Shown in pieces: positions 19,703 to 28,979 of a DNA stretch of 64,000 bases. The position numbers and the translations under genes are program-made. The stretch is from JAENVT01 sp031430695 (GTDB taxonomy: Bacteria > Actinomycetota > Acidimicrobiia > Acidimicrobiales > Ilumatobacteraceae), in assembly GCA_031430695.1 (NCBI GenBank), contig JANPBZ010000037.1:1-64000 (forward strand), read 5' to 3'. Below the pieces are notes generated by a model. The model did not search any database. It was not told the origin of the DNA and was given only the letters and a program-made list of their open reading frames with translations. Each line of letters begins with the position of its first letter. Positions within the stretch are counted from its first letter, which is position 1.

Positions 19703-19823
19703 CAGCACAGGCCTTTCAACTCCTCCAACAACCCGTCCCTACTCGATCGTATACCCGTCGAAACGGCGAGCGGTTGAGATGTTCGATTCGCCGCTGATGC
19801 GGGTAAGAAGGGGCGTGCACGAA

Positions 19824-20492
19824 ATGGTGATCGCTGTCGATGTCGACGGAACGTTGTTCGACGGTCTCGCCGTAGCAGAGGAGGCCGTCGATGCTCTCCG
19901 CCGGGCGAAGGCCGATGGTCACACGCTGGTCATCGTCACCGGTCGGCGCTGGGAGGAGCTCGGCCACGTCGTACCGACGGTTCTCGAGCTGACCGAACGA
20001 GTCGTGTGCGAGGAGGGCGGAGTCTTGGTGAATGTCGCGACGCACCAGCTCACGCTGCTCGCCGAGCCGGCAGAGCCTGAGTTGATCGCCGGTCTGCAGG
20101 CCGCCGGCGTGCCATCGCTCGATATCGGTCACGTCGTCATCGGTGCGCCGACGACCATGCTGACGCTGGTCACCGAGGTGCGCGACCGTGTCGGCAGCAA
20201 TCGCGCCATCATCACGAACAAGGGATCGATCGCGCTCACGCCACGTGGATGCGACAAGGGCAGCGGACTCACCGCGGCGATCACGGATCTCGGGCTGCAC
20301 GGCCTGCCAATCATGGCAATCGGTGATGCGTCCAATGACCTGGCGATGTTCGGAATCGCCACGATCGCGGTCGGTGTCGCTAACTCCGACGACGCCGTTC
20401 GAGCGTCCGGCGCGCAGCTGACCACGGCCAGCGTCGGGTTGGGCGTTGCCGAGGCACTCCGTCGATTTCTGCCACGCCCGACCCCGGGCTGA
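19824..20492 (+). CDS. HAD-superfamily phosphatase (Cof/IIB type)
   Basis: 222-residue HAD hydrolase. Motif I is DVDGT (nucleophile D6, general acid D8), motif II TGR, and motif IV GDASND near residue 166, with a CDKGSG segment before it as in Cof-type sugar phosphatases. Divergent from otsA, it could be the trehalose-6-phosphate phosphatase or act on another sugar phosphate; this is inferred. AAGAAGGGG lies ten bases before ATG 19824, while GTG 19815 is an alternative start. The last 113 bp overlap the 3' end of the convergent debranching-enzyme gene, an unusually long antisense overlap. Confidence 0.8.
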   Translation: MVIAVDVDGTLFDGLAVAEEAVDALRRAKADGHTLVIVTGRRWEELGHVVPTVLELTERVVCEEGGVLVNVATHQLTLLAEPAEPELIAGLQAAGVPSLDIGHVVIGAPTTMLTLVTEVRDRVGSNRAIITNKGSIALTPRGCDKGSGLTAAITDLGLHGLPIMAIGDASNDLAMFGIATIAVGVANSDDAVRASGAQLTTASVGLGVAEALRRFLPRPTPG

Positions 20493-22632
20493 GCACTGCG
20501 ACGATCGACTGATCGGATCTCGGCGCAGCGCCATCGAGATCCAGCTCACGGACGGTGGCGGCGCCATTGTCGATTCGCACGTTGAAGCGTCGGTCGACAA
20601 GCCGGACACCCGCAAGCAGCAGGTCGTCTTCGATGGCGCCGGGGATCGGATCCACCCGCAGACCCTTCTCCGCGTCGGGCTCGAGGCCCAGCATGATACG
20701 CAGCAGCAAGAACGGCGTCGCTGCCGCCCACGCCTGGGGTGAGCACGAGGTTGGGAAGGGTATGGGTGTCTCGACATCGGCCCGATCGAGTCCACAGAAC
20801 AGCTCAGGGAGCCTGCCGGCCCAGGCCTCCGATGCGGCCAGCAAACCCTTGGCGATGATCAGCGCCTCTTTGTCGAATCCGTACGATTTCAACCCGACGG
20901 CACACAGCGCACCGTCGTGAGGCCAGACCGTGCCGCAGTGATAACTCATCGGGTCATACGCGCGTTCGTCGGCGGCGAGTGTCCTGATTCCCCAGCCGTT
21001 CCACATCTCCGGTGACATCAGCCGCTCGGCGACGAGGACCGCCCGTTCGTCGGCGACGATGCCGCTCCACAAACAGTGACCGATGTTCGATGTCAGCGAA
21101 TCGACCGGCTCCTTGTCGGGTCCCAATGCGACGGCGTACCAGCCGAGATCGGCAAGCCAGAAGTCGCGATTGAACCTGGCCTTCAACTCGTCGGCGAGTT
21201 GCCCACAGCGAGCCGCCATCTCGGGTTCACCGAGTCTGACGGCGATGGCCGCACGCGCCCGATAGGCGGCGTAGGCATACGCCTGCACCTCGCAGAGCGC
21301 CAATGGCGCCTCGGCAATGCGACCGTCGCGGTAGCGAATGCCGTCGGCAGAGTCTTTCCATCCCTGGTTCGACAATCCCCGCTCAGAAGTCTTCAGGTAT
21401 TCGATGTAGCCATCGCCGTCGCGATCGCCGAAGTCCTGCATCCAGGCGAGGGCCCGGTCGGCATACGGCAGGAGATCTCGCAAGGCGTCATCGTCGAGGC
21501 CCCAACGACTGAGCTCGCCGAGCAACACGACAAACAGCGGGGTGGCGTCGGCCGAGCCGTAGTAGGTGCTACCACCGGTCAGCGTCGGTGCCTCGACACC
21601 GAGGTACCGCGTCTCGTGCATGATCCGCCCCGGTTCCTCCTCCGACATCAGATCGATCTCGCGACCCTGAAGTTCGGCGAGGGCCTCGAGCACCCCGATC
21701 GCCAAGGTCGGATCAATCGGCAGTGCCATGTACGCGCTGATCAGCGCATCTCGGCCGAACAGTGTCATGTACCACGGCGCACCCGCGGCGATCACGGGTC
21801 GGCGACGCCCGGACGGATCATGCAGCCGCAGTGCGCCGATGTCTCCGATCGACCGATCGAAGGCGGCACTCAAGCTCCGGTCGGCGGTGCGCAACCTCGG
21901 TGCCGACGACAGCCAGCCCTGGCTGCGGTTGGCCGCGTTCCTGAGCGTCGGGTGGTGGTGCCTGCGTTCGATCCACGATTTACCGAGGGCCACGGTGAGA
22001 TCGAGTTGGATCACGCAGACGCCGTGGCGTTCCAGATTGACGTTCCAGATGAATCCACGCGTCGAAACCTCCACGGCAGGTCCTTCGACGGTCAACTCGG
22101 CCTGACGATGTACCTCGCCGAGCCGCCAGCTGAACAGCAAGCTCCGCTCCTTGACCTCGAGCGAGTGCTCGCCCTCGCTACTCGGCCGCCCGGCCTTGAT
22201 CGCGAACACATCGGCAAAATCAGCTGCGACTTCCAACTCGACCGTCGTCGACACGGCAGCTGCACCGGTGTTGCGCACCTCGATCTGCTCGTGCCACACC
22301 GAGCCGAGCTGCCGGCGCCGAATGACGAGGAGCCGGGGATCTACTTGGCTGGGGGCCACCGACCGCCCCACGAACGTCGCACCACTGGCCTCGGCGAGGC
22401 TGACCGTGAGCGGTTCGACAGGAACCCCACCGACAAGCAGCCTGGCCTGGCTCAACACCCTCATGTCCGCAAAGAAGACACCGTGCGTCGGGCTGGTGCT
22501 GAAGTCGCCGGATCGACCACTGAGGCAGAACGTCTGGCCGTCGACCAACGTGATGAGACCCGTCGGGTCGCCGAGGCTGGTCGGTTCGCCGGCGAGCACC
22601 CACGGGCTGGGTTGCATGGGGCCGCCGTTCAT
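20380..22632 (-). CDS. Glycogen-debranching-type amylo-alpha-1,6-glucosidase
   Basis: 750-residue protein with an N-terminal GDE_N-type beta domain (GLITLVDGQTFCLSGRSGDF, then GVFFADMRVLS) and a C-terminal (alpha/alpha)6 glucosidase domain with APWYMTLFGRDALIS, GWKDSADGIRY and the PFPTSCSPQAWAAATPF segment seen in amylo-alpha-1,6-glucosidases. It probably hydrolyses alpha-glucosidic bonds in glycogen or related glucosides. Four bases separate it from the upstream malic enzyme gene on the same strand, so they likely share a transcript. Its 3' end runs 113 bp antisense into the HAD gene. Confidence 0.88.
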   Translation of the reverse strand: MNGGPMQPSPWVLAGEPTSLGDPTGLITLVDGQTFCLSGRSGDFSTSPTHGVFFADMRVLSQARLLVGGVPVEPLTVSLAEASGATFVGRSVAPSQVDPRLLVIRRRQLGSVWHEQIEVRNTGAAAVSTTVELEVAADFADVFAIKAGRPSSEGEHSLEVKERSLLFSWRLGEVHRQAELTVEGPAVEVSTRGFIWNVNLERHGVCVIQLDLTVALGKSWIERRHHHPTLRNAANRSQGWLSSAPRLRTADRSLSAAFDRSIGDIGALRLHDPSGRRRPVIAAGAPWYMTLFGRDALISAYMALPIDPTLAIGVLEALAELQGREIDLMSEEEPGRIMHETRYLGVEAPTLTGGSTYYGSADATPLFVVLLGELSRWGLDDDALRDLLPYADRALAWMQDFGDRDGDGYIEYLKTSERGLSNQGWKDSADGIRYRDGRIAEAPLALCEVQAYAYAAYRARAAIAVRLGEPEMAARCGQLADELKARFNRDFWLADLGWYAVALGPDKEPVDSLTSNIGHCLWSGIVADERAVLVAERLMSPEMWNGWGIRTLAADERAYDPMSYHCGTVWPHDGALCAVGLKSYGFDKEALIIAKGLLAASEAWAGRLPELFCGLDRADVETPIPFPTSCSPQAWAAATPFLLLRIMLGLEPDAEKGLRVDPIPGAIEDDLLLAGVRLVDRRFNVRIDNGAATVRELDLDGAAPRSDQSIVAVLSPGSGVAEIDGVPRQRPTRRWPWSAARRTLERRRRS

Positions 22633-22636
22633 CCCC

Positions 22637-24304
22637 TCATCCTGCCCGATGCGTGACGTCGCGATACTGCGGGCGCCACTTGCGGGCTTCGACAGCAGTG
22701 ACGATGTCGTCGTCGGTCAACGGCGCAGCGAGTCCTTCGGCCACCGCTTGGCGGGCGACGGCAACTGCAACAGCATCGGCAACCTCTCCGACCTGGGCGA
22801 GCGCTGGCAGCATTGTCAGCGCGGCAGCTGGATCTCGCGGTGCGACAGAACCAATTGCAGTGGCGGCGGCACTCAGCATCGCGTCACTGACCCCGCTGGC
22901 ACCGACGGCGATGACCCCACGACCGAGCCCCGGGAACAGGTACAGGTTGTTGACCTGCGTGACCGGATGGGTTTCGATTCCGACCATGGTCGGTGGAAAT
23001 GGGCTGCCCGTGCCGACCAGAGCGCGGCCCTCCGTCCACGCCAAGATGTCGGAAGGAATTCCCTCGGCACGCGGCGTTGGGTTCGACATCGGAAGCACGA
23101 TTGGGCGATTCACGCCGGCTGCTTGCGCACGAACGACTGCTTCGGTGAACAATCCGGATTGGCCGGTCACGCCGACCATCGCGTGCGGACCGACCTCGCG
23201 AACCACCGCGAGCAGGGGGACCTGTCCGTCGGCGTCAGCGAGAGCTGCTACCGATTCCCATGGGCGCACGTACGCCATCTGGAAGTCGCGAATGTCGTCG
23301 AGCCGGTCATGCAGCAGACCGTTGCGATCGACGAGCCAGCAACGACGCCTGGCTTCGTCGGCATGCAGTCCGGCTGCTTCGAGCGCACCGGTCGCTTGTC
23401 GAGCGATCCCGATGCCGGCGGATCCGGCGCCGACGATGACCACGCGCAGATCAGCGAGCGGAAGTCGAGCGATGCGCATACCACCGACGATCGCCGCAAC
23501 GGCGACCGCGGCCGTGCCTTGAATGTCGTCGTTGAAGGAGCAGATCCTGTCGCGATGCGATGTCAGCAAGCGGTTGGCGTTCCGCTGGGCGAAGTCCTCC
23601 CACTGCAGAAGAACGCCGGGACAACGGTCGCACAGCGCATCGACGAACGCATCGACGAGTTCGTCGTAGTCGTCGTCACGCAGCCTTCGATGACGCCAGC
23701 CGAGATACAGCGGATCGGAGAGCAACACCTCGTACTCGGTGCCGGCGTCGAGGAACACGGGCAGCGTGCGTTCGGGATCGATGCCCCCGACCGCGGTGTA
23801 GAGCGCGAGCTTGCCGATCGGAATACCCATCCCGCCGACACCAAGATCGCCGAGACCGAGGATGCGCTCGCCATCGGTCACGACGACGACGTCGACATCC
23901 ACCCCACCCGGTGAGAGTGCGTTGTCGAGCAGTTCGGGGATGCGCCGCCGATCCGGCCACGACACGTACAACCCGTGTTCGCGGCGGTACATCCTCGACC
24001 ATTCCTGACATGCCAGACCGACGGTCGGCGTGTACACGATGGGCAGAAGCTCTTCGAGATTGTCGACCAGGAATCGGTAGTACAGCACCGAGTTGTTGCC
24101 CTGGACGGCTCGGAGAAAGATGTGACGGCCGAGGCCACCGTGCGCTGCGTCGAACTCTGCTCGCACCCGACCGAGCTGCGTCTCGAGGTCTTCGACTACA
24201 GGCGGCAGCAGCCCGTTGAGGTGGTACACGTCGCGCTCCTCGCTTGTGAAGGCCGTGCCTTTGTTGTGGTACCTGTTGGACAACAGTTGGCGGCCGACGA
24301 GCAT
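22637..24304 (-). CDS. NAD-type malic enzyme
   Basis: 555-residue malate dehydrogenase (decarboxylating) converting malate to pyruvate and CO2 with NAD(P)H. Motifs: LPIVYTPTVG, VVVTDGERILGLGDLGVGG, the metal-site CSFNDDIQGTAAV and the nucleotide-binding VVIVGAGSAGIGIA. Length and motifs match the large MaeA/SfcA class rather than the short MaeB class. The first in-frame codon is GTG 24307, immediately followed by ATG 24304, which I use. It is transcribed away from the DUF1989 gene and towards the debranching enzyme. Confidence 0.95.
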   Translation of the reverse strand: MLVGRQLLSNRYHNKGTAFTSEERDVYHLNGLLPPVVEDLETQLGRVRAEFDAAHGGLGRHIFLRAVQGNNSVLYYRFLVDNLEELLPIVYTPTVGLACQEWSRMYRREHGLYVSWPDRRRIPELLDNALSPGGVDVDVVVVTDGERILGLGDLGVGGMGIPIGKLALYTAVGGIDPERTLPVFLDAGTEYEVLLSDPLYLGWRHRRLRDDDYDELVDAFVDALCDRCPGVLLQWEDFAQRNANRLLTSHRDRICSFNDDIQGTAAVAVAAIVGGMRIARLPLADLRVVIVGAGSAGIGIARQATGALEAAGLHADEARRRCWLVDRNGLLHDRLDDIRDFQMAYVRPWESVAALADADGQVPLLAVVREVGPHAMVGVTGQSGLFTEAVVRAQAAGVNRPIVLPMSNPTPRAEGIPSDILAWTEGRALVGTGSPFPPTMVGIETHPVTQVNNLYLFPGLGRGVIAVGASGVSDAMLSAAATAIGSVAPRDPAAALTMLPALAQVGEVADAVAVAVARQAVAEGLAAPLTDDDIVTAVEARKWRPQYRDVTHRAG

Positions 24305-24412
24305 CACCAGTCTCCGGCGACGGCTCGAGCACGCACGACCCGAACCTACCAGGCAGGGTGTCGTACGTTGTCGGAGTGTCCTGTCGCAACATCGAGTTCA
24401 TTCGGAGGTCTC

Positions 24413-25015
24413 ATGCCTAACGTCACCGTGCCAGGAAGTCACGGCCGCGCAATGCTCGTCAATGCAGGGGAAACCGTGCGTGTCGTCAATACCCATGGAA
24501 CCCAAGTCGTCGACTTCTGGGCACTGCGAGCCGATCGCCCCGAAATCGCGATGTCGATGCAGCATTCGCGCGTGCGGTGGAGTCACCTGCGTCCGCACCC
24601 AGGCGACGCGATGCTCGACGAGGAGCGTTCCGTCATACTCACACTCGTCGAGGACACAAGCCCGGGTGTGCACGACACCGTGATCGCGGCGTGTGACAAG
24701 TTTCGCTACCAACAGTTGGGTGCTCCGCCGGACCATCGCTCGTGCTGTCAGAACTTCGCCGAAGCACTGGCCGAACTGTCCATCGCGAGAAGCGCTCCGG
24801 TGCCGGCTCCGTTGAATCTGTTCATGAACATCCCGTGGGATCTCGACGGCAACATCTCGTTCGACCCGACGGTGTCAGCACCCGGTGACAGTGTGTTGTT
24901 TCGAGCCGAGGTCGACGTGATCGTGGTTGCATCGGCCTGCCCCCAAGACATCGTGCCGATCAACGGTCCCGGCGGTGGCACCCCGGTCGATGTCGAACTG
25001 ATCAGCTCGGCGTAA
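24413..25015 (+). CDS. DUF1989 / urea-carboxylase-associated family protein
   Basis: 200-residue DUF1989 protein, a family linked in other genomes to urea amidolyase and guanidine or urea degradation. Visible family parts: VNTHGTQVVDFWAL near the N-terminus, MQHSRVRWSHLRP, the Cys-rich CCQNFAEAL and NLFMNIPWDLDGNI. Conserved Cys and His suggest a metal site. A clear GGAGG lies five bases before ATG 24413, which fixes the start. No urea carboxylase genes are in this window, so its partner is not visible. The 3' end overlaps the convergent SGNH gene by 14 bp. Confidence 0.85.
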   Translation: MPNVTVPGSHGRAMLVNAGETVRVVNTHGTQVVDFWALRADRPEIAMSMQHSRVRWSHLRPHPGDAMLDEERSVILTLVEDTSPGVHDTVIAACDKFRYQQLGAPPDHRSCCQNFAEALAELSIARSAPVPAPLNLFMNIPWDLDGNISFDPTVSAPGDSVLFRAEVDVIVVASACPQDIVPINGPGGGTPVDVELISSA

Positions 25016-26828
25016 TGATGGCTTCGAGGTCGACGACGACGTCGGTCTCGACGTTCGTGAAGAGACAGAACTGGCTGGAGCCGGCGGTCGACACCATCGC
25101 CCGATTGGCGACGACCGCATGGGCGACGACATTGAGGTTCGAGACCGTCGGTATGGGTCCGCCGCACGGGTAGAGCGCGAGGAAGCCCCGATCGGCTGGG
25201 TCGACTGCGGTGAGGTTGACGATCACCGCTGCGACCGACGTGCCGAGACCGATCGGCAATGACTGACCCGCGACAAGACGGGTGGTATCTCGAGTGTCGA
25301 TGATTCGACGCGGCTGCACGGTGCTGACCTGGCCGCCAACCGAGCCGTGCAAAGCCTGCAGATCAACGACCACATCGGTGGTGGTGCTCGCGTAGATGCA
25401 GAGTTCGCCATCTCCCAGCCCGACCGTGGCCGACGCCCCAACCACGCGGCCGGCAGTCACGTTCAGATTGGACGTCGACGGCGGAAGCGTCGCAGTCGAG
25501 CATGGCCCGGGCAGCACGCTGAGAAAGCCAGCGTGATCTGGAGCGACAGCGGTCACGTTGACTGTCGCAGCGGTCGCCGTTGCATCGAACCCCGGCAGTG
25601 CAGCGACATCGACGGCCAACAACCGGTGCGCGGCCAGCCGATTCTGTGTTGCGTCCAAAGCCTGCGGCTCGCCCACTCGGGTGTCGACCAACCGCACCGG
25701 CGCTACTGGCAAGGAACGTAGCCCGGTGGGTGCAATCCAGCCGCTGATGTCAACGATCACATCGGTCGGCCGCATCGAGTACACGCAGAGCGATCCGCCT
25801 CCCAGCCGCACCACCGCCGAGTTGGCGACGATTGACAGCGCCGCCGCATTGACCATCGACGCCGTGGGCAGCGCGTTGCCGCATGGCCACACGGTGAGGA
25901 ACGTGTCGCCACATGGTTCGACGGCCGTGACTGAAACCACCGCGGCGGTCGCGTCGGACGGCACACCATTGGCGCCGGCGATCGGCACTGTCAACATCCT
26001 GCCGGCGCCGAGCTTGCCCGGCAGTTCGCGGGTGTCGACGACGCGTACGGGCGTCGGCATCAGGTTGATTCCACCATCAGTCGGCGTGTCATTGCCGGTT
26101 GCTCCGCCGGGCACATCGGTTCCTGTCCACACTCCGGTCGTGCATCGCACAGGCAGCAGGTCCAGCGTGTCGCCAATCAGTTCGCCCATCGCTGCTGCAG
26201 CCTGCGGGCCGAGATGTATGCCGTCGGCAGAGAACCAGCTCGACGGCATGCCTGCGCTCAGCGTTGCCCAGTCGGCGAGTATCAGTTCAGGATCGTGTCT
26301 GCCGCGCAGCACGGCATTGCTCTCGCGAAACCGAGATGCGTGGCCGAGACCACCGGCCTCGCGATACGTCAGCCAGATCACATGGTCGATGCCCTGCCGA
26401 CGGGCTTCGGTGATCATGACATCGACTGCAGCACCGATGCCGAACTCGCCACTGGACGGATCGTCGTAGCCGGCTGCGATCACCAGCGCACGGTCGTACT
26501 GTCCCGCCCGTGCTCGTGCGACGGTTATGGAGTTCGTGGGAGCGGACCCGGGCGGAATACGGCAACTGGTCGTGATCAGCCGACGGCAACCGGCACTGTC
26601 GAGAATGAAGGAATGCCGAGCTGCGAGTGCGGCCCGGCCGGCGGCGCTGTACGGCTGCGCCAGTCCATTGAGCACCGAGTCGCCGATGAGTAGCGCCTCC
26701 ACTGGCGCCGATGCCGCAACAACGCGCGACACCGCAACCATGGGCGTTGGTACGGCGGCGAGCGATGCCACCACAACCACGAGTGCCACGCGGTCGAGGA
26801 GTTTGCCGTGCAGCACACCACCTCGCAT
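25002..26828 (-). CDS. Secreted SGNH-type hydrolase with three C-terminal repeats
   Basis: 608 residues. A signal peptide (about residues 1-40) leads to a GDSL/SGNH hydrolase domain: LLIGDSVLNGL carries the nucleophile serine (about residue 50) and ADGIHLGPQ the catalytic Asp-His pair (about residue 202). From about residue 255 come three tandem repeats of roughly 115 residues, each opening with a VDTR motif (RVVDTR, RLVDTR, RIIDTR) and ending with a TDVIVDI/TDVVVDL strand, with cysteines in each. These repeats are common in secreted actinobacterial enzymes and probably attach the protein to the envelope. The substrate, perhaps an acetylated glycan or lipid, is unknown. Confidence 0.8.
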   Translation of the reverse strand: MRGGVLHGKLLDRVALVVVVASLAAVPTPMVAVSRVVAASAPVEALLIGDSVLNGLAQPYSAAGRAALAARHSFILDSAGCRRLITTSCRIPPGSAPTNSITVARARAGQYDRALVIAAGYDDPSSGEFGIGAAVDVMITEARRQGIDHVIWLTYREAGGLGHASRFRESNAVLRGRHDPELILADWATLSAGMPSSWFSADGIHLGPQAAAAMGELIGDTLDLLPVRCTTGVWTGTDVPGGATGNDTPTDGGINLMPTPVRVVDTRELPGKLGAGRMLTVPIAGANGVPSDATAAVVSVTAVEPCGDTFLTVWPCGNALPTASMVNAAALSIVANSAVVRLGGGSLCVYSMRPTDVIVDISGWIAPTGLRSLPVAPVRLVDTRVGEPQALDATQNRLAAHRLLAVDVAALPGFDATATAATVNVTAVAPDHAGFLSVLPGPCSTATLPPSTSNLNVTAGRVVGASATVGLGDGELCIYASTTTDVVVDLQALHGSVGGQVSTVQPRRIIDTRDTTRLVAGQSLPIGLGTSVAAVIVNLTAVDPADRGFLALYPCGGPIPTVSNLNVVAHAVVANRAMVSTAGSSQFCLFTNVETDVVVDLEAIITPS

Positions 26829-26956
26829 CGCGGCACGCTACCGGCCAACCCGAAGCAGACGGGCCCGGCCCTTTCGGCTGACGGTGTGACAAATCCTCAA
26901 GAGCCGCCTTGCGGACCCGATCCACATCGGGCGGTCGGCTTGCGTCGACGCAGCGT

Positions 26957-27061
26957 TTGACGACTCCGGCCCCGCATCGGGGCGCCAGTCATCAGACGCA
27001 TTGTTCACGCAGGTGCGATTGACGACTCCGGCCCCGCATCGGGGCGCGAGTCATCAAACGC
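26957..27061. repeat. Two tandem 43-bp palindromic repeats
   Basis: Copies at 26957-26999 and 27019-27061, spaced 62 bp start to start, differ at three positions. Each starts TTGACGACTCCGGCCCCGCA and folds on itself: GCCCCG/CGGGGC around a CAT loop, with outer arms TTGACGACTC and GAGTCATCAA best preserved in copy 2. They lie in the divergent region between the SGNH hydrolase and MFS genes, and resemble REP-like extragenic palindromes or a double operator. The rest of the gap (26829-27156) shows only a small CCCGAT/ATCGGG hairpin at 26916-26931. Confidence 0.75.
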
Positions 27062-27156
27062 CGTGGACCAGGTGCAAGTGGCGCAGATCTGCCTGGCGCT
27101 AGCGATCATCACACCGTCGGCCGAAGGGAGCCCGGCAGTGCGTAGGGTTGCGGTCG

Positions 27157-28794
27157 ATGAGCGAGGCCGACATCGAGACCGCTGAGGGTCGGCAATCTCC
27201 TTGGGCTCCGTTGCGCTATCCGGTGTTCCGCGCGTTGTTCATCGCTCAGCTCGCATCGAACATCGGCACGCTGATGCAGAGCGTCGGGTCGGCGTGGTTG
27301 ATGGGCGATCTCGGCGCGTCGCCGTTCCTGATCGCGCTCGTTCCGACAGCAAGCATGCTGCCGGTCTTGCTCGTCGGTGTACCTGCGGGCGCGCTGGCCG
27401 ACATCTTTGATCGACGACGCCTGTTGATCAACGGCCAGTTGTGGATGCTTGCCTGCGCGGCGGCGCTGGCGGTGATGGCCTTTCTCGACGTGGTCACACC
27501 GGCCAGCCTGCTCGCCCTCACGTTCGGGCTCGGCACCGGTGCGGCCCTCACGTTCCCCGCCTTCCAGGCCATCCAACCCGACCTCGTTCCTCCGCGGGAG
27601 TTCCGCCAAGCATTCGCCCTCGGGTCATTGACGTTCAACGTCGGTCGGGCGATCGGACCCGCTATCGGTGGCCTTGTCGTGGCCATCGCCGGCCCGGGAT
27701 GGGTGTTCCTGCTGAACGCCGTCTCGTTCCTCGCCATCGTCGGTGTACTCGTGTGGTGGAAGCGGCCGGTCACCGAGGTGGACTCGCCAGCGGAGACATT
27801 CAGTGGAGCAATGCGCGCCGGCCTGCGATACGCCGTGCACGCGCCCGCACTTCGGGTCGTGCTCAACCGAACGGCAGCCTTCACGCTCCCGGCCGCTGCG
27901 TTGCAGGCGCTCCTGCCGATCGTCGCGCGCGACCGTCTCGGGTTGACCAGCGGTGGATACGGGGTGCTGCTCGGATGCTTCGGCCTTGGCGCGGCGGGTG
28001 GCGCCGTGGTGCGGCCGCGCCTCGACGAGCGCTTTCATCACGATCAACTCGTGTTCGGATCATCGGTGGTCTTGGCTGCCGCGCTCGTCGTCGAGGGAGT
28101 CAGCCGAACGCCGTGGGCCATCGGGCTCGCCATGCTCGCCGGTGGATTGGCGTGGGCGACCGCACTGACCAGCACGGGCGTCGCCGCCTTCGCGGCCCTG
28201 CCAGAGTGGGTACGCGCCAGGGGCATGGGCCTGTACATGTTGGTCCTGGCCGGCGGAATCGCGCTCGGGAGCGCAGCCTGGGGAGCCCTTGCCGAGAACA
28301 ACCTCACCACCGCACACCTCCTCGCTGCCGGCGCGATGCTGCTGACGTTGACCACCAGTCGACGCTGGCAACTCGGTTCGGTCACCGGTCTCGATCTCAG
28401 CCTGGTGCCCACTGACGATCCGACGGTCACGATTCTTCCTCACCCGACCGACGGGCCGGTGCTGGTAACGGTGAACTACGAGGTGCCTGGCGACGATGTG
28501 CCGGCGTTCGCTGAGGCCATGAGACTGGTCGAGCGCCATCGCCGCAGAACTGGTGCCTACCGATGGGGACTGTTTCGCGATCTTGCCGCGCCACATCAGT
28601 TCATCGAGACCTTCGTTGTCGAGTCGTGGGGCGAACACCTGCGCCAACACAGGCGCACCACCGTCAACGCTGACCGTTTTCTCGATCCTGTCCGTCGATA
28701 CCTCCATCACGACGTCGTCGTGACGCACTACCTCTCGGTGTACAGCCGGGCCGGACGCGACCAGGTCGGACACTCGTGGCCCGAGCCGTTCTAG
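27157..28794 (+). CDS. MFS exporter with C-terminal monooxygenase-like domain
   Basis: 545-residue major facilitator of the MFS_3/EntS-like group. The N-terminal 410 residues hold about 12 membrane helices with the inter-helix motif GALADIFDRRRL between helices 2 and 3 and RAIGPAIGG in helix 5. A soluble domain of about 110 residues follows (VTVNYEVPGDDVPAFAEAM to HHDVVVTHYL), resembling the ABM-like domain often fused to this group. Likely an efflux pump with unknown cargo. Start ATG 27157 (MSEADIE) is preferred over an in-frame TTG nine bases upstream. Palindromic DNA flanks the gene on both sides. Confidence 0.87.
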   Translation: MSEADIETAEGRQSPWAPLRYPVFRALFIAQLASNIGTLMQSVGSAWLMGDLGASPFLIALVPTASMLPVLLVGVPAGALADIFDRRRLLINGQLWMLACAAALAVMAFLDVVTPASLLALTFGLGTGAALTFPAFQAIQPDLVPPREFRQAFALGSLTFNVGRAIGPAIGGLVVAIAGPGWVFLLNAVSFLAIVGVLVWWKRPVTEVDSPAETFSGAMRAGLRYAVHAPALRVVLNRTAAFTLPAAALQALLPIVARDRLGLTSGGYGVLLGCFGLGAAGGAVVRPRLDERFHHDQLVFGSSVVLAAALVVEGVSRTPWAIGLAMLAGGLAWATALTSTGVAAFAALPEWVRARGMGLYMLVLAGGIALGSAAWGALAENNLTTAHLLAAGAMLLTLTTSRRWQLGSVTGLDLSLVPTDDPTVTILPHPTDGPVLVTVNYEVPGDDVPAFAEAMRLVERHRRRTGAYRWGLFRDLAAPHQFIETFVVESWGEHLRQHRRTTVNADRFLDPVRRYLHHDVVVTHYLSVYSRAGRDQVGHSWPEPF

Positions 28795-28841
28795 AACCGG
28801 TGCGGGCCGGCGACCCGTCGCATAGTCGCCCGTTCTCTTCA

Positions 28842-28925
28842 TTGGGCGCGAAATCATGCCCGAGCTGGCAGGTTTCGCGCCCGTGGGTGCGGGAATACGC
28901 CACCCACGGCATGTATCGCGCCCAA
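28842..28925. repeat. Nested inverted repeats with competing pairings
   Basis: Between convergent genes. GGGCGCGAAA (28844-28853) pairs perfectly with TTTCGCGCCC (28873-28882). The overlapping TTGGGCGCGA (28842-28851) pairs equally well with TCGCGCCCAA (28916-28925), which then encloses a third perfect hairpin, CCGTGGGTG (28881-28889) with CACCCACGG (28901-28909). The two folds exclude each other. It may act as a terminator for the MFS and cyclase genes or be a palindromic mobile element. Confidence 0.7.
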
Positions 28926-28979
28926 CAAGTTGTGCGCAGTGCGGCGTGGTCCGCGACGTAACGGCAGATCCTGGATCCC

